A stretch of 64,000 nt of DNA from Bacteroidota bacterium. GTDB taxonomy: Bacteria; Bacteroidota; Bacteroidia; Chitinophagales; Chitinophagaceae. Where the stretch lies: NCBI GenBank assembly GCA_028875875.1, contig JAGWUV010000001.1:1-64000 (forward strand). The letters are read 5' to 3'. Position numbers and translations under genes: made by a program. Positions 54,496-62,457 of the stretch are shown here, piece after piece (position 1 is the stretch's first letter; every line of letters begins with the position of its first letter). The notes beneath the pieces are model-generated. The model searched no databases, was not told the origin of the DNA, and worked only from the letters and a program-made list of their open reading frames with translations.

Positions 54496-54507
54496 AAATT
54501 ATTTGTT

Positions 54508-54942
54508 TTATTGTTTCTCAAACAATTGCAAATAGTATTCCTCCTTTTGTCTCATTACCTCTATTTCACTTTTCTTTTTGTCCTTATAGCCGCAGAGATG
54601 CAATGCCCCATGAAATATTACTCTTAATGCTTCTTCTGTATAACTGGCGTTTTCCTGTTTAGCATTGTCTTTTATCCTATCCAGACTAATGTAAACCTCT
54701 CCTTCAATCCCCTTTTTTACCGCGTCTTCGGAAAGGTCGAAGGTGATGATATCTGTGTAGTAGTCATGATTTAGGAATTGTTTGTTGATCTCTAACAGGT
54801 ATGGATCCGAGCAAAAGATATAATGGAGGGAAGAGAGTTGTTTCTTTTCCTTTTTAAAAAGCTGCTCTATGAATTCTTTGATCTTTGTTTTGTTTCTTAA
54901 AGTAAGACTTCTGTCTGCCGATGAAAACTGAACTTTTAACAT
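54508..54942 (-). CDS. ybeY: Endoribonuclease YbeY, 16S rRNA maturation
   Basis: 144 residues. The core DIITFDLSED, EGEVYISLDRIKDNA and ALRVIFHGALHLCGYKDKKKSE is YbeY. The usual zinc motif is HGxLHLxGYDH; here the third His is replaced (GYKDKK), while the first two remain. It acts in ribosome RNA maturation and quality control. Starts with ATG at 54942, close to the CAP gene downstream. Confidence 0.95.
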   Translation of the reverse strand: MLKVQFSSADRSLTLRNKTKIKEFIEQLFKKEKKQLSSLHYIFCSDPYLLEINKQFLNHDYYTDIITFDLSEDAVKKGIEGEVYISLDRIKDNAKQENASYTEEALRVIFHGALHLCGYKDKKKSEIEVMRQKEEYYLQLFEKQ

Positions 54943-54997
54943 GATGCTGATCTTTTGCTAACTCCAAAATTCGTAACAAAAAGCCACCAGCCCGCAA

Positions 54998-55005
54998 TAC
55001 TTTTG
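54998..55005 (+). promoter_or_regulatory. TAnnTTTG element before feoA
   Basis: TACTTTTG matches the -7 consensus exactly and places a transcription start about 11 bp before the ATG at 55023. No clear TTG at the -33 distance. Confidence 0.5.
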
Positions 55006-55022
55006 TACTAACAGCACATTAC

Positions 55023-55253
55023 ATGAAAAGATTGAGCGAATTAAAAATGGGCCAAAAGGCGAAAATTGCTTCTTTTGAAAAGGATGATATCTTTATTAAA
55101 CTCATGGAAATGGGTTGTATTCCTGGAGAGATAATCAAAGTAGAACAGATTGCACCCTTAGGTGATCCTATTTCTATAACCGTAGCTGGTTACCGCCTTA
55201 GCCTTCGCCTTAATGAGGCACAAAGTATCTTTGTGGAAGAGTTTACTAATTAG
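55023..55253 (+). CDS. FeoA-domain protein
   Basis: 76 residues, an SH3-like FeoA fold: MKRLSELKMGQKAKIASFEK, FIKLMEMGCIPGEIIKVEQI, APLGDPISITVAGYRLSLRL. FeoA normally binds FeoB, the ferrous-iron permease, but the next gene is nadD after 12 bp and no feoB is in the window. Bacteroidota often have separate feoA genes, so an independent regulatory role is possible. Confidence 0.93.
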   Translation: MKRLSELKMGQKAKIASFEKDDIFIKLMEMGCIPGEIIKVEQIAPLGDPISITVAGYRLSLRLNEAQSIFVEEFTN

Positions 55254-55265
55254 AATATTCTTCAA

Positions 55266-55835
55266 ATGAAAATCGGCCTTTACTTCGGCTCGTTTAATCC
55301 CATACATACCGGACATTTAATCATTGCAAGCTATATAGCTAATCACACCGACTTGCAGAAAGTCTGGTTTGTAGTAAGTCCGCAGAACCCCTTTAAACAT
55401 TCGGCAACTTTATTAAATGAGTACCAGCGGTTAAAACTGGTACAGTTGGCTGTTGAAGAAGATGATCAGCTTAAGGCCTCTGATATTGAGTTTAAGCTTC
55501 CGAAACCTTCTTATACGATTGACACCTTAACTTATCTCGAAGAAAAATACCCGCAACATGCGTTTTCCGTAATCATGGGGAGCGATAGCCTCCAGAATTT
55601 CAGTAAATGGAAAAATGCTCATCTTATCCTGCAGAAATTCAAACTATTTGTATATGAACGCCCCGGTTTTTTAATTAATGTACCGGAAGAGGGTAAAATA
55701 ATAGTGGTAAAAGCGCCGTTATTGGAAATATCTGCAACGTTAATCAGAAATAATATTAAAGAAGGAAAAAGCATCCGCTACCTGGTACCGGATGTAGTGA
55801 GAGAAGAAATTGAGCGTTCCGGTTATTATAAATAG
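55266..55835 (+). CDS. nadD: Nicotinate-nucleotide adenylyltransferase
   Basis: 189 residues. The nucleotidyltransferase signature GLYFGSFNPIHTGHLIIASY and the C-terminal ISATLIRNNIKEGKSIRYLVPD (ISST/SxTxxR site) are complete, with WFVVSPQNPFK and MGSDSLQNFSKW in between. It adenylates nicotinate mononucleotide in NAD synthesis. 12 bp after feoA, likely co-transcribed. Confidence 0.97.
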   Translation: MKIGLYFGSFNPIHTGHLIIASYIANHTDLQKVWFVVSPQNPFKHSATLLNEYQRLKLVQLAVEEDDQLKASDIEFKLPKPSYTIDTLTYLEEKYPQHAFSVIMGSDSLQNFSKWKNAHLILQKFKLFVYERPGFLINVPEEGKIIVVKAPLLEISATLIRNNIKEGKSIRYLVPDVVREEIERSGYYK

Positions 55836-55904
55836 ATTAGAAATTTGAATTTTGACTCTTTGTTAAGAAACAAATCTTTTTCTTGCTTCCAAAATCATAA
55901 ACGC

Positions 55905-56792
55905 ATGAAAAATAGATACTTATTACTACTGTCAGTGTGCAGTTCAGTTGTTTTATTCTCCTGTGTCAGTTCAAAAAAATTGAAGCAGGCAGGAGCAAAA
56001 TATGTTCAGTTAGATTCTGCTTACCTTGATGTGCAAGGCAAATTAAGAGAAGCCCAGGGAGAATTAAATGGTTTGAAAAACCAAAACAAAGGGCTTTCTT
56101 CAGATAACGCTGCTTTAAAAGCAAAGATCGACGACCTTAATAGACAAGTTGATTACCTGAAACAAAACAATAATGTTGTTTTGAATCAACTAAAGGATAT
56201 GTCAGTTATCTCCAGCGCACAGGCTGAAAGTATTAAAAAATCAATGGAAAATATCGGTGCGAAAGATGCGTACATAAAAGATCTTCAATCTTCCATTGCC
56301 AGGAAAGATTCTTTGAATATGGCTCTGGTGATGAACTTGAAAGGAGCTATAGGCGATTTGGATGACCAGGATATAAATATAAAGGTTGATAAAGGTGTTG
56401 TTTATGTAGATATTTCTGATAAGCTTTTATTTAAAAGCGGAAGCTATGATGTAACTGACAGAGCAAAGGTTGTTTTGGGAAAAGTTGCAAAAGTGCTTAA
56501 TAATCAACCGAATATAGAATTTATGGTGGAAGGCCATACTGATACCGTTCCATTTAGATCTGGTGCTTTACTTGACAACTGGGATCTGAGCGTGAAAAGA
56601 GCAACCACTGTTGTTCGTCTACTTCAGAAAGAATATGGTGTAGATCCTAAACGTATGACTGCAGCAGGTAGAAGCGAATATTTACCTGTAGCAGATAACA
56701 ATTCAGCACAGGGCCGCGCTGCCAACAGAAGAACAAGGATTGTGATTCTCCCACAATTAGATCAATTCTTCAAATTGTTGGAAAGAAAATAA
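55905..56792 (+). CDS. OmpA-family lipoprotein with coiled coil
   Basis: 295 residues from the ATG at 55905; upstream in-frame TTG at 55845 rejected since the lipoprotein signal starts at MKNRYLLLLSVC and ends LFSC. Residues about 40-130 are a coiled coil (QGKLREAQGELNGLKNQNKG...). Residues about 175-290 are an OmpA domain: VYVDISDKLLFKSGSYDVT, FMVEGHTDTVPFRSG, NWDLSVKRATTVVRLLQKEY, GAANRRT-type RAANRRTRIVILP. It should anchor the outer membrane to peptidoglycan. Confidence 0.93.
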   Translation: MKNRYLLLLSVCSSVVLFSCVSSKKLKQAGAKYVQLDSAYLDVQGKLREAQGELNGLKNQNKGLSSDNAALKAKIDDLNRQVDYLKQNNNVVLNQLKDMSVISSAQAESIKKSMENIGAKDAYIKDLQSSIARKDSLNMALVMNLKGAIGDLDDQDINIKVDKGVVYVDISDKLLFKSGSYDVTDRAKVVLGKVAKVLNNQPNIEFMVEGHTDTVPFRSGALLDNWDLSVKRATTVVRLLQKEYGVDPKRMTAAGRSEYLPVADNNSAQGRAANRRTRIVILPQLDQFFKLLERK

Positions 56793-56814
56793 AAGGGTTT
56801 CTTGTTTTAAATAG

Positions 56815-56847
56815 AAAAAGGTCGTAGCTCAAACTACGGCCTTTTTT
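56815..56847 (+). terminator. Intrinsic terminator of the OmpA gene
   Basis: Thirteen-position stem with one G-T pair (56815-56827, 56834-56846) and loop CTCAAA, followed by TTT; 22 bp past the OmpA stop. Confidence 0.92.
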
Positions 56848-56877
56848 AATAAATAAATATCAACGATATTATTTATT

Positions 56878-57465
56878 TTGACACAACAAAAGATTGCCTT
56901 GCTGAGAAAAATCGCTCAAATCATTTTGCAATTTGCTGGTTGGGATACCAACGTTTCTTTTCCACAGGAAATTAGGAAATGCATTATAGTGGTAGGTCCA
57001 CATACCAGTTCGTGGGATTTTGTTATTGGAGCATTATACAGAAAGGTGCTTCATCTCGAAGAAGTTAAGTTCCTAGGAAAAAGAGAGCTTTTCAAGTTTC
57101 CACTTGGTATTTTTTTCAGGTGGCTCGGCGGTATACCCGTGAACAGGTATAGTCATAGCAACGTGGTTGCCCAGGTTACTGATTGGTTTTCCGCAAAAGA
57201 AGATTTTCGTATTGCTTTATCTCCTGAAGGAACCAGGAAAAGAGTAAATACCCTAAAGACCGGATTTTATTATATCGCCAAAGAGGCTGGGGTACCCATT
57301 GTAATGGTTGGGATTGATTTCTCTAAGAAGAAAATTTTTATCTCCCCACCATTCTTTATTTCTGAATCGGTAGAAAAAGATGTTTTACATATTATAAAGT
57401 TTTTTTCTTTGATGAATGGGAAGAATTCCTCTAAAGATTTGTCTCACCTACGGCAATTATTTTGA
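56878..57465 (+). CDS. 1-acyl-sn-glycerol-3-phosphate acyltransferase family protein
   Basis: 195 residues from a TTG start at 56878; no ATG is nearby. PlsC-type acyltransferase: VGPHTSSWDFVIG (H-x4-D catalytic motif), FLGKRELFKFPLGIFFRWLGGIPVNR and ALSPEGTRKRVNTLKTG (substrate phosphate site). The family acylates lysophosphatidate or related lipid acceptors at the inner membrane. Slightly short compared with PlsC (about 240), mainly at the N-terminus. Confidence 0.9.
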   Translation: MTQQKIALLRKIAQIILQFAGWDTNVSFPQEIRKCIIVVGPHTSSWDFVIGALYRKVLHLEEVKFLGKRELFKFPLGIFFRWLGGIPVNRYSHSNVVAQVTDWFSAKEDFRIALSPEGTRKRVNTLKTGFYYIAKEAGVPIVMVGIDFSKKKIFISPPFFISESVEKDVLHIIKFFSLMNGKNSSKDLSHLRQLF

Positions 57466-57843
57466 AATAAAATCACTCGGTCAAAAAATTGTTTAACAAA
57501 AAACTTGGATTGTGTTAATATTATCTTAACTTGCGTGAGCCTTTTTGAAAAAAAGAAAGGTCCACTGTAGAAACAGCCGACCTCTAACGATTGCTTGCCA
57601 TATGAAAAAAAGTTCTATCGAATTTATTTTCAGCCATTTATGACTGATGAAGATTGTGCCTCTGATGATTGCTTTTTCCTCTCTAACGATTGCCTGCCAT
57701 CTTATCTGGCTCATCAACAATGTAAAATTACTACTGCTGTATAGGCTTTACAAACCAACTTACAGCAGTTTTTTTTACGTCAAAGCCGTGAATGAAAATT
57801 TAAAACCCTTACTGGGACTGCATTTGAGTTAAAAATCATTATT
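57466..57843. other. 378-bp intergenic region with direct repeats and a terminator
   Basis: Near-identical 20-nt words CTCTAACGATTGCTTGCCAT (57582-57601) and CTCTAACGATTGCCTGCCAT (57681-57700) occur 99 bp apart; a weaker copy, CCTCTGATGATTGCT, is at 57659-57673. A terminator follows at 57733-57776. Two opposed short frames have no recognisable product. The layout could fit a small untranslated RNA ahead of the helical-repeat gene. Confidence 0.4.
57733..57776 (+). terminator. Intrinsic terminator inside the 57466-57843 intergenic region
   Basis: Nine-bp perfect stem ACTGCTGTA / TACAGCAGT (57733-57741, 57761-57769) with a 19-nt loop and a following run of seven T residues. It does not belong to a recognised gene, which supports a small transcript upstream. 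Confidence 0.75.
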
Positions 57844-59391
57844 ATGTCCAACCGTTTTTCAGATATATTATTTCAATTAGTTCATTCCCTCGAAAAGTCT
57901 GAAAAGCGGCATTTTAAGCTTTATATCAAGCGTAGTTCGGGAAAAGAAGACCTGAAAGTGGTGCATTTGTTCGATGTGCTTGATAAAATGCCGGAATATG
58001 ATGAAGTTCTTGTGCTTAAAAAATTGAAAGATGTTACTAAGCCGCAATTGGCCAATTTAAAAAACCATTTGTATAAAGAATTACTGGCCAGTTTACGTTT
58101 ACTTAAAACTACAGAAAATGTAGACCTTCAATTGAGTGAGCACTTGGATAATGCAAGGCTGTTATATAATAAAGGTTTGAAAATACAAAGCCTGAGAATT
58201 TTAGAACGGGCAAAGGAAATAGCAAAAGCAAACCAGAAATTTAATTTTTTAGTGCAGGCCATTTCCCTGGAAAAGAAAATAGAAACATTGCATATCACCA
58301 GAAGTTCTGTTGATAAAACAGAAGAACTTACCCAAGAGGCAATGGAAGTAAGTGAGCATATCAATAGAGTTACACGCTTATCTAATCTTGCACTTTTATT
58401 GTACAGGTGGTATGTAATTAACGGGCATGCAAGAAATGAAAGAGATGAAACTGATATCAGGGCTTACTTTAAGCAAGAACTTCCTGAAGATCTGCATGCT
58501 GTAAATGGCTTTTATGAAAAGCTTTATCTCTATCAAAGCTATTGCTGGTATGCCTTTATCAGGCAGGATTTTTTAATGTATTACCGATATAGCCAGAAAT
58601 GGATTGATCTTTTTACCGAACAACCCATTTTAATTGGCGTAGAAACAGGCCATTATGTAAAAGGGATGCATAACCTTTTGAATGCACATTTTGATTTAAG
58701 GAACTTTGACAAATTTGAGCAAACACTAAAACAGTTCGAAGCGTTTGCTAAAACACCGGAAGCCAATCAGCACGATAATTTCAGAACACATACTTCAATT
58801 TATATCAATAGTGCAAGAATTAATCAGCACTTAATGAAAGGTTCTTTCAAAGAAGGCGTTGCGTTGATTCCGGAAATTGAAGATAGCTTGCAGAAGGATG
58901 CATTGTATGTTGATCGCCACCGCATCCTTGTATTCAACTATAAATTTGCTACACTACATTTTGGTAACGGCAATTATGAAGCCTCTATTGATTACCTTCA
59001 GAAAATAATTCATGGTCCGCTCGACCTTAGGATAGATCTGCAGTGTTATGCCCGTTTGCTGCATATGATGGCACATTATGAGTTGGGTAATTACGATATA
59101 ATGGAATCGCTTACCAAATCCGTATATCGTTTTATGGCGAAAATGAAAAACCTGACTGTTGTTGAAGAAGAAATGTTCCGTTTCCTTCGCCGTTCTTTTG
59201 GTTTATCTCCTCGCTTATTGAAACCCGAATTGGAGAAGTTTTTAAACAATATCAAGCATCTTGAAAAGAGTCGCTATGAAACAAGATCATTTGCCTATCT
59301 CGATGTTATTTCTTGGGTTGAAAGTAAAGTGTACGAAAAACCGATGAGCGCCATTATCTATAATAAATACCTTCAAAGCAAACACAGATAA
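57844..59391 (+). CDS. Hypothetical helical-repeat protein
   Basis: 515 residues, almost entirely alpha-helical by composition, no signal peptide. Helix pairs such as LLYNKGLKIQSLRILERAKEIAKAN, YVKGMHNLLNAHFDLRNFDKFEQTL and DRHRILVFNYKFATLHFGNGNYEASIDYLQKI look like degenerate TPR units. I know of similar unnamed proteins in Chitinophagaceae but no function. The N-terminus (EKSEKRHFKLYIKRSSG) is basic. It is 18 bp ahead of the cyclophilin gene. Confidence 0.85.
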   Translation: MSNRFSDILFQLVHSLEKSEKRHFKLYIKRSSGKEDLKVVHLFDVLDKMPEYDEVLVLKKLKDVTKPQLANLKNHLYKELLASLRLLKTTENVDLQLSEHLDNARLLYNKGLKIQSLRILERAKEIAKANQKFNFLVQAISLEKKIETLHITRSSVDKTEELTQEAMEVSEHINRVTRLSNLALLLYRWYVINGHARNERDETDIRAYFKQELPEDLHAVNGFYEKLYLYQSYCWYAFIRQDFLMYYRYSQKWIDLFTEQPILIGVETGHYVKGMHNLLNAHFDLRNFDKFEQTLKQFEAFAKTPEANQHDNFRTHTSIYINSARINQHLMKGSFKEGVALIPEIEDSLQKDALYVDRHRILVFNYKFATLHFGNGNYEASIDYLQKIIHGPLDLRIDLQCYARLLHMMAHYELGNYDIMESLTKSVYRFMAKMKNLTVVEEEMFRFLRRSFGLSPRLLKPELEKFLNNIKHLEKSRYETRSFAYLDVISWVESKVYEKPMSAIIYNKYLQSKHR

Positions 59392-59409
59392 CAATAGCTT
59401 TGTAAGCGT

Positions 59410-59994
59410 ATGAAAAAATTGCTTCTCTGTAGCCTGTTACTTCTGTTCTTTTCGTGTAAGCATGTTCAATATGCCAATCCGCATGTTATCATTGATACTA
59501 AATTTGGAGAGATTGAAATAGAATTGTTTGCTAAACAGGCTCCTAAAACAGTAGCAGGATTTTTAGCTAATATCGATTCGGGGTTTTATAGCAATGCAAG
59601 TTTTTACAGGGTATTGAATGATCAAAACCAACCATCCAATGCGCCTAAAACTGAGTTGATTCAGGGAGGTGTATGGCATAGCAAGCAATACGGGAATAAA
59701 GTTTTTTCATTCATTCCTCATGAAACAACAAAGCAAACAGGATTACATCATATATCCGGTACCGTTTCTATGGCAAGAAGAGAACCGGGAACCGCTTCAA
59801 CAGAATTTTTTATTTGTATTGATGATGAACCGGGGTTAGATTATGGGGGAGAGAATATTGATGACAGGCAAGGCTATGCTGCATTTGGAAAAGTAGTGAA
59901 GGGTATGAATGTGGTGAAGATGATTTATCATGAAAATGAAGACAATCAATATTTCGATCCTCCTGTAGATATTTATTCTATAAAAAAATTATAG
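59410..59994 (+). CDS. Cyclophilin-type peptidyl-prolyl isomerase, lipoprotein
   Basis: 194 residues. Lipoprotein signal MKKLLLCSLLLLFFSC. Cyclophilin domain: VIIDTKFGEIEIELFAKQAP, NASFYRVLND, ELIQGGVWH, GTVSMARREPGTASTEFFIC and AAFGKVVKGMNVVKMI. It should assist folding at the periplasmic membrane face. A TAGCTTTG word lies only 8 bp before the ATG and is not credited as promoter. Confidence 0.95.
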   Translation: MKKLLLCSLLLLFFSCKHVQYANPHVIIDTKFGEIEIELFAKQAPKTVAGFLANIDSGFYSNASFYRVLNDQNQPSNAPKTELIQGGVWHSKQYGNKVFSFIPHETTKQTGLHHISGTVSMARREPGTASTEFFICIDDEPGLDYGGENIDDRQGYAAFGKVVKGMNVVKMIYHENEDNQYFDPPVDIYSIKKL

Positions 59995-60035
59995 CCTCTT
60001 TTCGTTGTAACTTTATTAATACAAATAACGATGCT

Positions 60036-60815
60036 ATGTTAAACCCTACGGCAGAAGGCTATGTAAAGCATGAAACGCACCAGCATGTTACAACGATAGA
60101 ATTTCATCACTCGCAAAGCAATTCATTACCAGCTTTTTTATTGGAAAGCCTGGCAAAACAAATTCATCATGCAGCCAACGATCCTTTAACCCATGTAATA
60201 GTTTTGAAATCCACAGGTGAAAAAGTTTTTTGCAGCGGCGCATCTTTTGATGAGTTAGCAGCAATAACAAACGAAGAAGATGGCCGTATATTTTTTAGTG
60301 GTTTTGCTGCTGTGATCAATGAAATAAGAAAGAGTGAGAAGTTTGTAATTGCCAGGATTCACGGAAAATGTATTGGTGGCGGTGTTGGATTAGCAGCAGC
60401 AGCAGATTATGCTATTGCTCAGCAGAATGCCGATATTAAACTGAGTGAATTGGCGGTTGGTATTGGTCCTTTTGTAGTGGGCCCTGCCGTTGAAAGAAAA
60501 ATAGGGAATGCTGCATTTTCCCAGTTAAGTATCGATGCTTCATCATGGCGGAGTGCTGAATGGGCTTATAAAAGAGGATTGTTTGCAGAAATTCATGCAG
60601 ATGCAGCCGCATTAGATGAGGCCGTTTCACAATTATCGCAAAGGCTATCCCGTTATAGTATGGAAGCTATGAAAGAATTGAAAAAGATATTGTGGGCGGG
60701 AACAGAACATTGGGATGGACTTTTACAAGCAAGGGCTGCTATTAGCGGTAAGCTTGTGTTAAGTGATTTCACAAAAAATTTTATTACAACTTTCAAAGAG
60801 AAGCAGAATAGCTAA
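60036..60815 (+). CDS. Enoyl-CoA hydratase/isomerase family protein
   Basis: 259 residues. Crotonase fold: the first oxyanion segment KVFCSGASFDELAAI, the second GKCIGGGVGLAAAADYAIA, and LSELAVGIGPFVVGPAVERKIG, where Glu at the usual catalytic position is retained (SEL). It lacks the second classic Glu of strict hydratases at an obvious position, so isomerase or methylglutaconyl-type activity is also possible. Acts in acyl-CoA metabolism. ATG at 60036; another ATG is 5 nt upstream out of frame. Confidence 0.92.
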   Translation: MLNPTAEGYVKHETHQHVTTIEFHHSQSNSLPAFLLESLAKQIHHAANDPLTHVIVLKSTGEKVFCSGASFDELAAITNEEDGRIFFSGFAAVINEIRKSEKFVIARIHGKCIGGGVGLAAAADYAIAQQNADIKLSELAVGIGPFVVGPAVERKIGNAAFSQLSIDASSWRSAEWAYKRGLFAEIHADAAALDEAVSQLSQRLSRYSMEAMKELKKILWAGTEHWDGLLQARAAISGKLVLSDFTKNFITTFKEKQNS

Positions 60816-60830
60816 CATAATGAAGTTTAA

Positions 60831-60860
60831 CAAAAGAGGAAACCAATGTTTCCTCTTTTG
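60831..60860. terminator. Bidirectional terminator between crotonase and carbonic anhydrase genes
   Basis: Perfect 13-bp stem (60831-60843 and 60848-60860) with a 4-nt loop, A- and T-rich arms; lies between convergent stops. Confidence 0.9.
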
Positions 60861-60868
60861 TCTATTGC

Positions 60869-61504
60869 TTATAAAATATCGTATTCGTATAAAGGATCGA
60901 TATGTGTTCCGGCAGGCATTTCGAAAACAGGTTTAATTAAACCATCTTTCAATCCATATACCCAACCGTGTAAATGCGGTGTGTGATCGTTGGCCCAGGA
61001 TCTTTGTATAATAGATGTTTTTGCAAGATTCATTACTTGCTCTTTCACATTTAACTCTACTAATCTATCGAACCTTTTCTCTTCATTTTCAATAGCAAAA
61101 AGTTCTTCCCTGTACAAGCGTTGAACATCTTTTATATTACGCAACCACATATTCAGTACATACTTTAAATCTGTATTGCTCATTGATGCTTTAACACCCC
61201 CACATCCATAATGCCCGCAAACGATGATATGTTTTACTTTTAAATGGTTTACCGCATAATCTAAAACAGAAAGCAGATTCACATCAGTATTAATCACCAA
61301 GTTGGCAATGTTTCGATGAACAAAGATCTCTCCGGGTTGGGTTCCTGTAATTCTATCTGCAGGAACACGGCTATCGCTACAGCCTATCCATAAGAACTGC
61401 GGTGTTTGAATTTTTTCCAGACGTTTGAAATACTCCGGATCACGCTCCACTTGTTCTGTAGCCCATTCCTTATTTTCAAGTAGTAATTTTTCGTAAGGGT
61501 TCAT
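60869..61504 (-). CDS. Beta-class carbonic anhydrase
   Basis: 211 residues. Zinc ligands and the Asp-Arg dyad are in IGCSDSRVPADRI and VCGHYGCGGVKAS; IFVHRNIANLV is also typical. Converts CO2 to bicarbonate in the cytoplasm. Length and motifs are those of E. coli Can. ATG at 61504. Confidence 0.97.
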   Translation of the reverse strand: MNPYEKLLLENKEWATEQVERDPEYFKRLEKIQTPQFLWIGCSDSRVPADRITGTQPGEIFVHRNIANLVINTDVNLLSVLDYAVNHLKVKHIIVCGHYGCGGVKASMSNTDLKYVLNMWLRNIKDVQRLYREELFAIENEEKRFDRLVELNVKEQVMNLAKTSIIQRSWANDHTPHLHGWVYGLKDGLIKPVFEMPAGTHIDPLYEYDIL

Positions 61505-61552
61505 AATGTGATCTCTTTAAATATCTCTACGGAAGGACATGGCTATGTATTA

Positions 61553-62305
61553 TTAAATATTCAAACCTCCACACGCACTGATCACTTGTCCGGTAATATA
61601 ACTGCTCATATCACTTGCTAAGAATACAGTTGTATTTGCAATTTCTTCTGCCTTGCCAAATCTTCCGAGTGGAATTTTTTTCAGGAACTCATCGGCTCCT
61701 GCCCCGTCTTTTAAATAATGTGTCATATCTGTTTCTACAAAGCCCGGTGCAATGGCGTTGCAACGAATATTGCGGCTGCCCAGTTCATGTGCAACAGATT
61801 TTGTAAAACCAATAATTCCTGCTTTACTTGCAGCATAGCTACTTTGACCTGCATTTCCGCGGATACCAATAATGGAACTCATGTTAATAATGCTACCTGC
61901 CTTTGCTTTCATCATGGGGCGTATTACCTGTTTGGTCATGTTGAAAACACTTTTCAAGTTAACGTCCATTACCTCATCCCATTGATCAGCGGTTAAGCGA
62001 AGTAATAAATTATCTTTAGAAATACCGGCGTTATTTACGCAAACATCTATGTTTCCAAATTCTTTCAATACATCGTTTACGAATGATTCGCATTGTGCAA
62101 AGTCGCCTGCATTGCTTTTGTAAGCTTTTGCTTTAACACCTAAACTTATTAGCTGGGCTTCCAGTGCAGCGGCCTTTTCAGCACTGCTATCACTAACATA
62201 AGTAAAGGCAACATGCGATCCTTGTTCTGCAAGTTTTAAAGCAATAGCGGCACCAATACCTCTTGCGGCACCTGTAACGATAGAAACTTTATCTTTTAAT
62301 AACAT
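61553..62305 (-). CDS. fabG: 3-oxoacyl-ACP reductase
   Basis: 250 residues, short-chain dehydrogenase. NADPH site VTGAARGIGAAIALKLAE, the NNAGIS segment, and the catalytic Ser/Tyr/Lys in INMSSIIGIRGNAGQSSYAASKAG. KVSIVTGAARGIG and TDMTHYLKD fit FabG of fatty-acid elongation, though other SDR roles cannot be excluded without genomic context: no fab cluster is adjacent. Confidence 0.9.
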   Translation of the reverse strand: MLLKDKVSIVTGAARGIGAAIALKLAEQGSHVAFTYVSDSSAEKAAALEAQLISLGVKAKAYKSNAGDFAQCESFVNDVLKEFGNIDVCVNNAGISKDNLLLRLTADQWDEVMDVNLKSVFNMTKQVIRPMMKAKAGSIINMSSIIGIRGNAGQSSYAASKAGIIGFTKSVAHELGSRNIRCNAIAPGFVETDMTHYLKDGAGADEFLKKIPLGRFGKAEEIANTTVFLASDMSSYITGQVISACGGLNI

Positions 62306-62457
62306 AAATGGATGTATTTATTGTGCAATGATAGGATACTTTCTTTTATTCACTACCTCGAAGATAAGGCTCTTTATAAATGAGCTATAACCGGGTTATG
62401 GATGTTTAATGAAACAAATGATTAGATGTGCGGGATGGAATGATAAGATTAAGAAGA

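Noticed and set aside
57647-57832. 61-codon hydrophobic frame in the intergenic region
   Set aside because: It overlaps the repeat and terminator structure and has no family features.
59395-59402. TAGCTTTG promoter element before the cyclophilin gene
   Set aside because: Only 8 bp before the ATG and no upstream TTG box; transcription would start at or inside the start codon.
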